A DNA stretch of 64,000 bases from NCBI GenBank assembly GCA_028583605.1, contig CM053327.1, forward strand, positions 45,434,059-45,498,058, written 5' to 3'. The notes beneath the pieces are model-generated. The model was given only the letters and a program-made list of their open reading frames with translations, did not search any database and had not been told where the DNA came from. This stretch comes from Dastarcus helophoroides. Lineage: Eukaryota > Arthropoda > Insecta > Coleoptera > Bothrideridae. Shown here piece by piece: positions 21,360 to 33,031 of this stretch (positions are counted from its first letter, which is position 1; each line of letters begins with the position of its first letter). Both the position numbers and the translations under genes were made by a program.

Positions 21360-23930
21360 AATTCATAAGCGTAGGCAGGATTTACTTCAGGGAGAGGCAA
21401 GAATCATTTTGAAAAATTGATAAAGAAAGAAAACCAGAAAACGTTCCGAGAATATGAATATTTTCATTTAACTACATGAACTGAGTAATCGAATTTTCAG
21501 ATTAACTTAGAAATTTGGAAATAGAGTCGAACTTTGCGAAAACAGTCAGAAAATTGAATCTAAAATAAAAGCCGATCCTTTCGGAAAACTTTAAAAACTA
21601 ATTTCGAAGACTTAAAGAAATAACGATTTTAAAAAATACCGTCTAAATGTCGAGAAAAAGGTTGAAATCTCTTAAAAAAAAAGTGAACATTTTTAAAAGA
21701 AATTTTAATTTTGAAAGAGACGAGGAAAAACGAATTTTGGGAAAAAGTTGGAATGTTTAGAAATTCGTGTTTAAAATAAAATTCAAACCTTTCGAAAAAT
21801 CTCAAAAATTGTTGAAAATTCGAAAAAATTATATTTTTAAAGGTGGAATGTTGTGAAAAAAAGATGTAATTTTCAAAAAAAGTTGGAACTTTCAGAAAAA
21901 TCTTTCACTGTAAACGGAAATTTTCAGAAGAATAAAACATCCCTATTTCTAGTACGAGTCAAAATTTCCAGAATAAGACAACTTTTGAGAAACATGAAAT
22001 TTTCGGAAACTTAAATTTGAAAAAAAAATCAGAAAAAAAACGAATATTAAAAAAATGAAAGTTCAAATTTGAGAGAAAAATGTAGAATAAAGTGGTAATT
22101 TCCAAAGCGACCAATTTTATTGAAAAAACCCTATTTTGGGAAAGGATTTTTTAGAAAACCGAAATTGAATAAAAACCCAACCTTTCAGAAGAACTCGAAA
22201 TTTCTAAATATGCCAAAATATTTCCAAAGACCAAATATTGTGAAAAAATTTGCAATTTCCAAAAACGCTTTTCTCGAAATGTTTACTTTTTTATTCTAAT
22301 TTTGACATAATATTTAAATTTCAATAAAGTAATTGAATGTACAAGAAATCTTTTTCTCGAAATTACCCAAAAATATTTTTCGCAACATTTTTAATTTTCG
22401 ATATGCCGACCTAATTTAGAGAAAACAGACGTATTTCGAGAAAACTGAAATTTAAAGGAAAAGCCAATTCCGAGGAAAAGGTCCAGAAAGTTCACTAAAA
22501 CATGGCATTTTGAAATTAAAGTCAATATTTCCTAAATAAGGTGAAATATGAAGATGAAATTTCTAGTCAAATTTAAAAAAGTCAAAATTTAAAGCAAAGA
22601 CAAATATTCGGAAAAGTGGCTCAATTTTGATAGAAAAAATGATTTCCGAAAGAAGAGCCCAAAAAGTGGAATTTTGAGAATAAAGTTGAAATTTCTGAAA
22701 AGACGAAATTGAACTAATTTTAAGAGAAATTCAAACTTTTTAGCAAAGTTGAATATCGAATTTTGATATAAAAATATCGGGAAAAGGCAAATTTTAAGAA
22801 ATCTGTTAAAAGTTCTAAAAAATCAAATTCCAAATGATCAAAATCTTCAGAAAAACCTGATGTTAATAAAAATAAAGGAATTAAAAAAACGAAATCTCTA
22901 AAAAGCAGTCGACATTTCTAGAAAAACTACCAAATGAAGCATCAAAGATCGAAAATTTCCAGAAAAAATTCAAACTTAAAGAAAAAGTGCTACTTTGAGA
23001 ATAGCCGTCCGTTTGTGGAAAAAACGAGTCTTGAAAAAAAGTCAACATTCTAAGAAAGATACGAATTTCCAGGAAAAATATTCAGTTTTCCGGGAACATA
23101 CAGGATGGGATTTCAGGATAATTTTAAATTTGCGAAAAAAAGGCGGATTTTGAGAAAAATATCAAAGCTTCGATTTTTCTAAATTTGTTTTTTTTTTAAA
23201 TTTCGATTTTTTTCCTTGAAAAACAAAAAAAAAAGATCGACATTTTGAGAAAAAAGTCAAAATTTAGTAAACACTCGGAATTCTTCAGAAAGAGTCAAAT
23301 TTTGTCGGAAATTTTGGAAAAAGGACAAATTTTGAGAAAAATGTTAATTTCTAGATTTTTCTCTTGAGCGCTTGAATCAGAGGCAGACATGCGCCCTGTT
23401 CTGCCCTACCCTGAGTCAGAAGATGTCCAATATTGAAATAATCGTCGAAATTTTGAGAAACAAGTTGTATTTCCCCATTCCAGAGTAAATTTTCTCGGAA
23501 TTTTTGTTTTTTTACAAAATTTCTAAAAAAATCATTATAAAAATTTCCAGATAAATATTGTCATTAAAAAATCGATCAAGTTTTAAGCAAAAGGGTAAAT
23601 CTTGATAAAAAAAGTCGAAATTTGCAGAAAATCAAGTTTAAAGAGAAGTCGAAGTTTCCGGAAAAAACTAATTTTGAGAAATGATAGAATTTCGAAAAAT
23701 AAAACGATGAATTTTAAGATAAAAATTCGAAATTTTTAGTTGAGTGGGATTCTGATAAAATAAATCGAATTTTAGGAATACATTTGAAATTTCCAAAGAA
23801 ATCTATGAAAAAAGACGAATTTCGTGAAATAAGTCGAAATTTCGAGAAAATATCAATAGCCCAAAAGAAGGACGACTTTTGTCGAATGGAAATTTTTTAG
23901 AGAAAGTCTCCTCAGTTCAATATAAATTTT
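21360..23930. repeat. TCGAAATTT low-complexity tract, purine-rich on +
   Basis: It uses the same vocabulary as 2880-7660 but with the A/G-rich strand on +, for example gaaaaaagtcgaaatttcg. Divergence between units is high. The strand bias is uniform over 2.5 kb. No gene is seen. Confidence 0.75.
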
Positions 23931-24284
23931 CGTTAACCACACGAGCTGGGGGGGGGCAGGCGCCCTATTTTGACTACGACGAGGGCCTCTTAAAGATCTA
24001 CCCGCCCGGAGCCTCGCAATTGCTAAGGCCGCCCCTGTTTTTAACATATAGTTCAGAAGAAGTCCTAATCTTTGTGCTAACAAAGAACCAGGCCTCATTT
24101 CAAAACCTAGCGCCATCTATTAACTGAAGAAATATTCAGCTGAATAAGCTGGACAGTATCTACAGAAGGATTGGTTCCTTTCTGCAAAAGAAAAAGTTCA
24201 CAGATGTTCTGGTTCAAGCAATCAATCAAAAATTTATTTTCAACTAGTAGGACCTTCTCCAGAAGCTTCAATTTTTTTCTTCAA

Positions 24285-25215
24285 AATTTATTCTGCCTTG
24301 GAATTCGATATTTTCTCTAAAATTCGACTTTTTTTCCCAAAATTCGCCTTATTTCACAAAATTTATTTTTTTCTTTTGTAATCTCGAATCCGTTTTTATA
24401 GTTTGACTTCTATTATCAAAATACAGCGTTCCCAAAATTTTGAAATTACATTTTAAAATTCTTCGTTACTTTTTTTCGAAATTTCACTGTTCCCCAAGGT
24501 TCGACGATTCGAATTCGTTTGTATAGTTTGACTTCTATTATCAAAATACAGCGTTCCCAAAATTTTGAAATTACATTTTAAAATTCTTCGTTATTTTTTT
24601 TCGAAATTTCACTGTTCCCTAAGATTCGACGATTCGAATTCGTTTTTATAGTTTGTCTTCTATTATCAAAATACAGCGTTCTCAACACTTTGAAATTTCA
24701 TTTTAAAATTCTTCATTATTTTTTTTCGAAATTTCACTGTTCCCTAAGATTCGACGATTCGAATTCGTTTTTATAGTTTGTCTTCTATTATCAAAATACA
24801 GCGTTCTCAAAATTTTGAAATTTCATTTTAAAATTCTTCGTAATTTTTTTTCGAAATTTCACTGTTCCTCAAAATTCGATTTGTTCCTGAAAATATTCTA
24901 TTTTTTTCTCAAATTTCGCCTTATTTTACAAAATTCATTTTTTTCTTTTGTAATTTCGAATTCGTTTTTATAGTTCGACTTCTATTATCAAAATACAGCG
25001 TTCTCAAAATTTTGAAATTTCATTTTAAAATTCTTCGTTATTTTTTTTCGAAATTTCACTATTCCCCAAAATTCGACGATTCGAATTCGTTTTTATAGTT
25101 TGACTTCTATTATCAAAATACAGCGTTTTCAAAATTTTGAAATTTCATTTTAACATTCTTCTTTATATTTATTCGAAATTTCACTGTTCCTCAAAATTCG
25201 ATTTTTTCCTGAAAA
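24285..25215. repeat. Tandem repeat of ~122 bp
   Basis: The phrase gacttctattatcaaaatac (or its gtcttc variant) recurs about six times, spaced near 122 bp with one longer interval. It is followed each time by agcgtt, aaattttgaaatt and ttcgaaatttcactgttcc. It flows out of TCGAAATTT low-complexity DNA and seems to be a local expansion of it. Confidence 0.8.
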
Positions 25216-25507
25216 TATTCAATTTTCTTCAAATTAAATGTAAATCTCGATTGGTTTATCAAAATTTACCTGATCCTTCAGTAAAAAAGTAGGCAGTAGA
25301 CAATTTATCAAAATACGTTTTTGTAGAAAAGGGCGAATTTTGAGAAAAAGATTCATTTTACGAGAAAAAAGTTCGAGGAAAAGGTCGACAATTCCAGAAT
25401 CACTAAATATGGAATTTGTGTTTAAAATTTGAATGTTATGAAATCGGTTAAGGTTTCAAATTCGAAAAAAGTCGGAACTTTCCGAAAAATCCCAATGTTG
25501 AAAATAT

Positions 25508-26757
25508 CACTGGCGGCTGGTCTTAAAGAGCGCAAGAGCCCTGAAATGGGCGATCTATTCTTTTCTGTTTAATGTAAAAGACTTGGATTTATCATATTTT
25601 TAAACACAAAATAATAATATACTAATTAACTAATAATACTTGTGAGTGATTTGGGATAAAGTATGCAAACGTTTGATTCCATTATATTAAATATTATAAG
25701 GAAATTTAAATAAGTTGGTGCGCGTAGAATTATGCACCTAGCTTGGCTGCCGTGCGATGCATATCAACGGCCTCCACGGGATACGGAGAAATAAACTACA
25801 GAACACGACGCTAAAGCTAACCCGCGGTGCGGTACGCCGCTCCGCGCTTATGCGATATTGCCAAATGGTAAGTACGAGTCAGAGTTTAAAGTGTGTATTT
25901 ACGGTTTATGATGCTAAATGCGTAGGTGCCCGCTGATCTGATTGCGCACCTAGCGTGGCTGTCATGCGATGTCTATCAACGGCTTCCACGGGATGCGGAG
26001 GAATAAACTACAAAACACCACGCTAAAGCTAGCCCGCGGTACGGTACGCCGCTCCGCGCTTATGTGATATTGCCAAATGGTGAGTACGAGTCAGAGTTTG
26101 AAGTGTGTATTTACAGTTTATGATGCTAAATGCGTAGGTACCGACTGATTTGATTGCGATTGCTAATTGTGCCGCTTACAGACCTAACTGCCAATAGTAC
26201 CGCTATTCACAAAGCAGTAGTACCCATTCTAGGGTCTAATTATTAATTTGTAAATTTGGATTTAAACAATTTTGATGAGAAAGTAATGAACACTTTATTT
26301 CTTTAAAAGATGTAGAGAGGATTTTGTTTAAAAAAATAATTTTTGTTGTGTTTTTGTAGAGTTTAATTAGAACTTTGTAATAAAATACATTTTATCTTCA
26401 AATGCAGTTTTCATAAAAAAGTGATATAATTTTATTTCTATGAAAGCAAACAATTTTAATTAAATAGAGCCGTAACGAGATACAACCATGCAGAGTACGT
26501 TAAAGAGGCTCAGAAATAATGTTTTTTTTTGTACTCGATGAAAATAATTCAGAGGTGTTAATCCAAAAATATTTTAGAGTTTATAAGATGTTAATTAAAT
26601 TTAATTCGTAAAAATACTATTAAATATCGCACCTTTTGTATCACTTTTGTTTCTCTCAAATTTAATACCTTGCTATGGCACTAGAGTCACCTAAGCTCTT
26701 TACTACTAATATTTTTGCATCTGAGCACCCCCTGTCAAAAAGTCACCGCCGCCACTG
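25508..26757. mobile_element. hAT non-autonomous element with perfect 8-bp target duplication
   Basis: The ends are CACTGGCGGC and GCCGCCACTG (complement CAGTGGCGGC), flanked by GAAAATAT at 25500-25507 and again at 26758-26765. Terminus, length and an identical octamer duplication all fit hAT. No transposase frame is visible in its 1,250 bp. A 212-bp tandem duplication rich in CG (ctatcaacggc.tccacggga, ccgcggt.cggtacgccgct) fills about 25700-26155. Confidence 0.88.
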
Positions 26758-27187
26758 GAAAATATAACGAAATTTCAAGGAGAAATCGAAATACCAAGAT
26801 AAGTTCGATAGAACTCACCTTTTCCACACAAAAAAATTAATAAAAGTAATTTAAAAAAAAACGTGGATTAAAGTCGAAGTTAAACACAAAAGAAAGAAAA
26901 AAGAAGAAAAGTTACATTTCGAAATAAGTGGATATCTAATGTTATCAAATTTTTTTAAAAATTAATCAAGAAACTGAATAAAATTGAAAATTGGTTTGAG
27001 ATTTTTGTCTTTTTAGAAAAATTCATTTTTTAAAAATGATTCCGAAAGTTTTCAAACAAATATTTTTTGCAAAAATTTTACAAAAAACAAATTTTGATAA
27101 ATTACTTAAAATTTGCGCAAAGCTCTATTGAAAGAAATAAGTTTTCAGAAAAAAAAACGATTCGAAAATAAAAACAAGCGAATTTTA

Positions 27188-30100
27188 GGATGGAGATTGA
27201 AAATGTTTAAAAAGTCAGATTTTTGCGGAAAAAATCGCCTTTTTAGAGAAAAATTTAACAAAAAATCTCAATTTTGAAAACGACAATTATAGCGGAAGAG
27301 GAAAATTTTGGCCTAAATTAATTGTAAGAGAAAAATTCAAAATTTGGATAAAAAAAATTTTGACAAAAAAAATTTCAAGGAAATACCCAAGCTTTCTAAA
27401 TCTCGAAAGGGATAAAAATCAAAATTTCACAAAAAAGGCGAAAAAGTTTTTCAAATCTTTCAATAAGTCAGGTTCTAAAAGCCCAGTGTTAAGAAATACA
27501 ATAGAATTTTGAAAAAAAGTTAACATTTCGAGGAAAAAGTTGACATTTTAAGAAAAATACATGAAATTTGAGAGGAAATTCGAAATTTTTCAAGTCAAAT
27601 TTTAATACAAAAAAGTCGAGTTTCGTTAATAAAGTCTAAAAGTCTTAATTTGGAAAAAGGTCCAATAATTAAAAAAAAAACTCCAACTTTGGGAAAAGAC
27701 GACTTTTGAGGAAAAAGTCGTTATTTTCAAAATAGAATTGAAATATTTCAGAGAAAGCTTAATTTTGAGAAAATCTGAGAATAAATTGGAAATTTTCAGA
27801 AAAAGCATTTTTTCCCTTTTTACAGAATCTCTAAAAAATCTTTTTCAAAATCTCAAATTTTTTTGGTGGAAGGGACTGGTCCTTGGTTACCTCCGAACTT
27901 GTCCCCTGAAACCAAGAAAGATTAAAAAACACAACAAAGGTTGCTCTAACGCGTTACGACAGTCAAGCTGTCATAGTATCTCTCTGAAGATGACAGCTTG
28001 GCTGCCGAAACGCGTTAGAGTGTTTTTTAATCTTTCTTGGGTTCAGGGGACAAATTCTCTATTTCAATTTTTGAAATTGAAAATGTTTAAAAAATCAGAT
28101 TTTTGCGGAAAAAATCGCTTTTTTAAAGAAAAATTCGAAAAAAATCTCAATTTTGAAAGCGACAAATATGGAAGAAGAGGGAAATTTTGGCTTAAATTAA
28201 TTGTAAGAGAAAAATTCAAAATTTTGATAAAAAGTCGAATTTCAAAAAAATACTTAAGCTTTCTAAATCTCGAAAAGAGGTAAAACTCAAAATTTCAGGA
28301 AGAAAGCAAAAACGTTTCTCAGAATTTCCAATAAATCAAGTTCTAAAAGCCCAGTGTTAGGTAATACAATAGAATTTTGAAAAAAACTCAACATTTCGAG
28401 GAAAAGGTTGACATATTAAGAAAAATACATAAAATTGAGAAGAAATTCGAAATTTTTCAAGCCAAATTTTAATACAAAAAAGTCGAATTTTGTTGATAAA
28501 GTCTAAATTTGGTAAAAAAAAAAACTCCCACTTTGGAAAACGACGACTTTTGAGGAAAAAGTCGTTATTTTCAAAATACAATTGAAATATTTCAGAGAAA
28601 GTTTAATTTTGAGAAAATCTGAGAATAAATTGGAAATTTTCAGAAAAAGCATTTTTTCCCTTTTTACAAAATCTCTAAAAAATCTTTTTCAAAATCTCAA
28701 ATTTTTTTTGGTGGAAGGGACTGGTCCTCGGTTACCTCCGAACTTGTCCCCTGAAACCAAGAAAGATTAAAAAACACAACAAAGGTTGCTCTAACGCGTT
28801 TCGACAGCCAAGCTGTCATAGTATCTCTCTGAAGATAACAGCTTGGCTGTCGAAACGCGTTAGAGTGTTTTTTAATCTTTCTTGGTTTCAGGGGACAAAT
28901 TCTGTATTTCAATTTTTGAGATTGAAAATGTTTAAAAAATCAGATTTTTGCGGAAAAAATCGCTTTCTTAAAGAAAAATTCGAAAAAATCTCAATTTTGA
29001 AAGCGACAAATATGGAAGAAGAGGGAAATTTTCGCTTAAATTAATTGTAAGAGAAAAATTCAAAATTTTGATAAAAAGTCGAATTTCAAAAAAATACTTA
29101 AGCTTTCTAAATCTCGAAAAGAGGTAAAATTCAAAATTTCAGGAAGAAGGCAAAAACGTTTCTCAAAATTTCCAATAAATCAAGTTCTAAAAGCCCAGTG
29201 TTAGGAAATACAATAGAATTTTGAAAAAAAGTCAACATTTCGAGGAAAAAGTTGACATTTTAAGAAAAATAGATGAAATTGAGAGGAAATTCGAAATTTT
29301 TCAAGCCAAATTTTAATACAAAAAAGTCGAATTTTGTTGATAAAGTCTAAATTTGGTAAAAAAAAACTCCAACTTTGGGAAACGACGACTTTTGAGAAAA
29401 AAGTCGTTATTTTCAAAATATAATTGGAATATTTCAGAGAAAGCTTAATTTTGAGAAAATTTGAGAATAAATTGGAAATTTTCAGAAAAAGCATTTTTTC
29501 CCTTTTTACAAAATCTCTAAAAAATCTTTTTCAAAATATCAAATTTTTTTGGTGGAAGGGACTGGTCCTCGGTTACCTCCGAACTTGTCCCCTGAAACCA
29601 AGAAAGATTAAAAAACACAACAAAGGTTGCTCTAACGCGTTTCGACAGCCAAGCTGTCATAGTATCTCTCTGAAGATGACAGCTTGGCTGTCGAAACGCA
29701 TTAGAGGGTTTTTTTAATCTTTCTTGGTTTCAGGGGACAAATTCGGTATTTCAATTTTTGAGATTAAAAATGTTTAAAAAATCAGATTTTTGCGGAAAAA
29801 ATCGCTTTCTTAAAGAAAAATTGGAAAAAATCTCAATTTTGAAAGCGACAAATATGGAAGAAGAGGGAAATTTTGGCTTAAATTAATTGTGAGAGAAAAA
29901 TTCAAAATTTTGATAAAAAGTCGAATTTCAAAAAAATACTCAAGCTTTCTAAATCTCGAAAAGAGGTAAAACTCAAAATTTCAGGAAGAAGGCAAAAACG
30001 TTTCTCAGAATTTCCAATAAATCAAGTTCTAAAAGCTCAGTGTTAGGTAATACAATAGAATTTTGAAAAAAAAGTCAACATTTCGAGGAAAAGGTTGACA

Positions 30101-32370
30101 TATTAAGAAAAATACATAAAATTGAGAAGAAATTCGAAATTTTTCAAGCCAAATTTTTATACAAAAAAGTCGAATTTTGTTGATAAAGTCTAAATTTGGT
30201 AAAAAAAAAACTCCCACTTTGGGAAACGACGACTTTTGAGGAAAAAGTCGTTATTTTCAAAATACAATTGAAATATTTCAGAGAAAGTTTAATTTTGACA
30301 AAATTTGAGAATAAATTGGAAATTTTCAGAAAAAGCATTTTTTCCCTTTTTACAAAATCTCTAAAAAATCTTTTTCAAAATCTCAAATTTTTTTGGTGGA
30401 AGGGACTGGTCCTTGGTTACCTCCGAACTTGTCCCCTGAAACCAAGAAAGATTAAAAAACACAACAAAGCTTGCTCCAACGCGTTTCGACAGTCAAGCTG
30501 TCATAGTATCTCTCTGAAGAGAACAGTTTGGCTGTCGAAACGCGTTTAAGTGTTTTTTAATCTTTCTTGGTTTCAGGGGACAATTTCTGTATTTCAATTT
30601 TTGAGATTGAAAATGTTTAAAAAATCAAATTTTTGCGAAAAAAATCACTTTCTTAAAAAAAAATTCGAAAAAATCTCAATTTTGAAAGCGACAAATACGG
30701 AAGAAGAGGGAAATTTTGGCTTAAATTAATTGTAAGAGAAAAATTCAAAATTTTGATAAAAAGTCGAATTTCAAAAAAAGACTCAAGCTTTCTAAATCTC
30801 GAAAAGAGGTAAAATTCAAAATTTCAGGAAGAAGGCAAAAACGTTTCTCAGAATTTCCAATAAATCAAGTTCTAAAAGCCCAGTGTTAGGTAATACAATA
30901 GAATTTTGAAAAAAAGTCAATATTTCGAGGAAAAGGTTGACATATTAAGAAAAATACATAAAATTGAGAAGAAATTCGAAATTTTTCAAGCCAAATTTTA
31001 ATACAAAAAAGTCGAATTTTGTTGATAAAGTCTAAATTTGGTAAAAAAAAAAACTCCCACTTTGGGAAACAACGACTTTTGAGGAAAAAGTCGTTATTTT
31101 CAAAATACAATTGAAATATTTCAGAGAAAGTTTAATTTTGAGAAAATTTGAGAATAAATTGGAAATTTTCAGAAAAAGCATTTTTTCCCTTTTTACAAAA
31201 TCTCTAAAAAATCTTTTTCAAAATCTCAAATTTTTTTGGTGGAAGGGACTGGTCCTTGGTTACCTCCGAACTTGTCCCCTGAAACCAAGAAAGATTAAAA
31301 AACACAACAAAGGTTGCTCTAACGCGTTTCGACAGCCAAGCTGTCATAGTATCTCTCTGAAGATGACAGCTTGGCTGTCGAAACGCATTAGAGTGTTTTT
31401 TAATCTTTCTTGGTTTCAGGGGACAAATTCTGTATTTCAATTTTTGAGATTGAAAATGTTTAAAAAATCAAATTTTTGCGAAAAAAAATCACTTTCTTAA
31501 AGAAAAATTCGAAAAAAATCTCAATTTTGAAAGCGACAAATATGGAAGAAGAGGGAAATTTTCGCTTAAATTAATTGTAAGAGAAAAATTCAAAATTTTG
31601 ATAAAAAGTCGAATTTCAAAAAAAATACTCAGGCTTTCTAAATCTCGAAAAGAGGTAAAACTCAAAATTTCAGGAAGAAGGCAAAAAGGTTTCTCAAAAT
31701 TTCCAATAAATCAAGTTCTAAAAGCCCAGTGTTAGGAAATACAATAAAATTTTGAAAAAAAGTCAACATTTCGAGGAAAAGGTTGACATTTTACGAAAAA
31801 TACATAAAATTGAGAAAAAATTCGGAATTCGTCAAATTTTAATACAAAAAAGTCAAATTTCGTTAATAAAGTCTAAATTTGGACAACAAAGGTTGGTATT
31901 TTACGAAAAATACATAAAATTGAGAAGAAATTCGAAATTCGTCAAATTTTAATACAAAAAAGTCAAATTTCGTTAATAAAGTCTAAATTTGGACAAAAGA
32001 GCAATAATATAAAAAAAAACTCCAACTTTGGAAAAAGACGACTTCTGAGAAAAAAGTCGTTATTTTCAAAATAGAATTGGAATATTTCAGAGAAAGTTTA
32101 ATTTTGAGAAAATTTGAGAATAAATTGGAAATTTTCAGAAAAAGCAATTTTTCCCTTTTTACAAAATCTCTAAAAAATCTTTTTCAAAATCTCCAATTTT
32201 TTTGGTGGTCCTTGGTAACCTAAAAAATTGTCCCCTGAAACCAAGAAAGATTAAAAAACACAACAAACGTTGCTCTAACGCGTTTCGACGTTTCGACAGC
32301 CAAGCTGTCATCTTCAGAGAGATACCTAATTTTTCTTGGTTTCAGGGGACAAGTTCTCTATTTCAAAATC
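27188..32370. repeat. Macrosatellite, six ~843-bp units each carrying a foldback element
   Basis: The phrase gattgaaaatgtttaaaaa starts units at about 27188, 28076, 28919, 29761, 30605 and 31446 (periods 888, 843, 842, 844, 841). Each unit joins ~640 bp of A-rich TCGAAATTT-type DNA to a ~205-bp foldback element lacking part of one arm (attagag or gttagag joined directly to tgttttttaatctttc). Identical breakpoints in the copies show that the foldback was captured before amplification. Repeated reading frames of 60-180 codons on both strands are by-products. The upstream tract 26766-27187 is similar A-rich DNA. Confidence 0.88.
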
Positions 32371-32640
32371 TCCAAATCAATATTTTTCTCCAAATTGTTC
32401 TCTTTTTATCACAATATCGACAAAATTTAAAAAAATTACATTTTGGTTAATAAGACGGAATTTGCAGAGATAGAATTTTGAAAACGGTCGAAATTTCGAA
32501 AAAAAAACTGACGAATTTGAAAACAAAATTTTGAACAAGTTACATTTGGTGGAAAAAAGGCGACAAGCTTTAGGAACAAATTTGAAATAAAAGAAAAAAC
32601 GAATTTTATAAAACGAATTCGGGCATCGGTAGTAGATACT

Positions 32641-33031
32641 TTGGCTGCATAAATTCCGCACTCGGTACTCAAACTTTGTTGGAATGAGCTGGGGAGGAGT
32701 TACACAAATACGCCGCTCTCTTTTTTAGAGCCAACATTCCTCTTGTGTACTGTTTCTGACCGTTGCCGGCCAATAGATAACCCACCTCCTTGCGCACAGC
32801 AGGAGAGGCGGGGCCGTTTTGATGCCGACGCCTCTGGTGTCATAGCAAATTCATAGCAACCCCACGAAATTCAACCCTTAATATCATAATTTCAAGATTA
32901 AATTGTTGCATGTCGACAATTACCTTCAGTATTTACACAAATGTCAGTATTAGACTATTGTTTGTGCGATTCGCTTCTTTCAAAGTGTGAAATTCAGATT
33001 AATTATGTAAAGTTTTACGCTGAATGAGCGC
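32641..33031 (+). promoter_or_regulatory. Probable promoter and 5' leader of the bZIP gene
   Basis: This ~390-bp stretch between repeats and the bZIP start codon is unusually GC-rich (gagaggcggggccgttttga, gttgccggccaatag), with a CCAAT box in reverse (attggccgg). No TATA box is evident. Assignment rests on position only. 32371-32640 is A-rich low-complexity DNA. Confidence 0.35.

Larger units (their letters stand above)
20664..24037. mobile_element. Candidate hAT-like element of 3.4 kb
   Basis: The left end reads ttggggcggcctttggggg and the right end ctaaggccgcccctg (complement caggggcggccttag), a hAT-type terminus. Sub-terminal GC-rich blocks (gggcaaccgcccggggcct; cgcccggagcctcg) are typical of such elements. 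Flanking octamers tattaaat and tttttaac agree at only 5 of 8, so two independent truncated elements are also possible. The body is TCGAAATTT low-complexity DNA, as in the 5-kb element at 2749-7752. Confidence 0.45.

Noticed and set aside
28582..31500. Repeated reading frames of 60-130 codons on both strands (for example MKYFRESLIL..., [13 protein letters not shown]...)
   Set aside because: They recur in step with the 843-bp macrosatellite and foldback arms and drift at all codon positions alike, so they are by-products of repeats.
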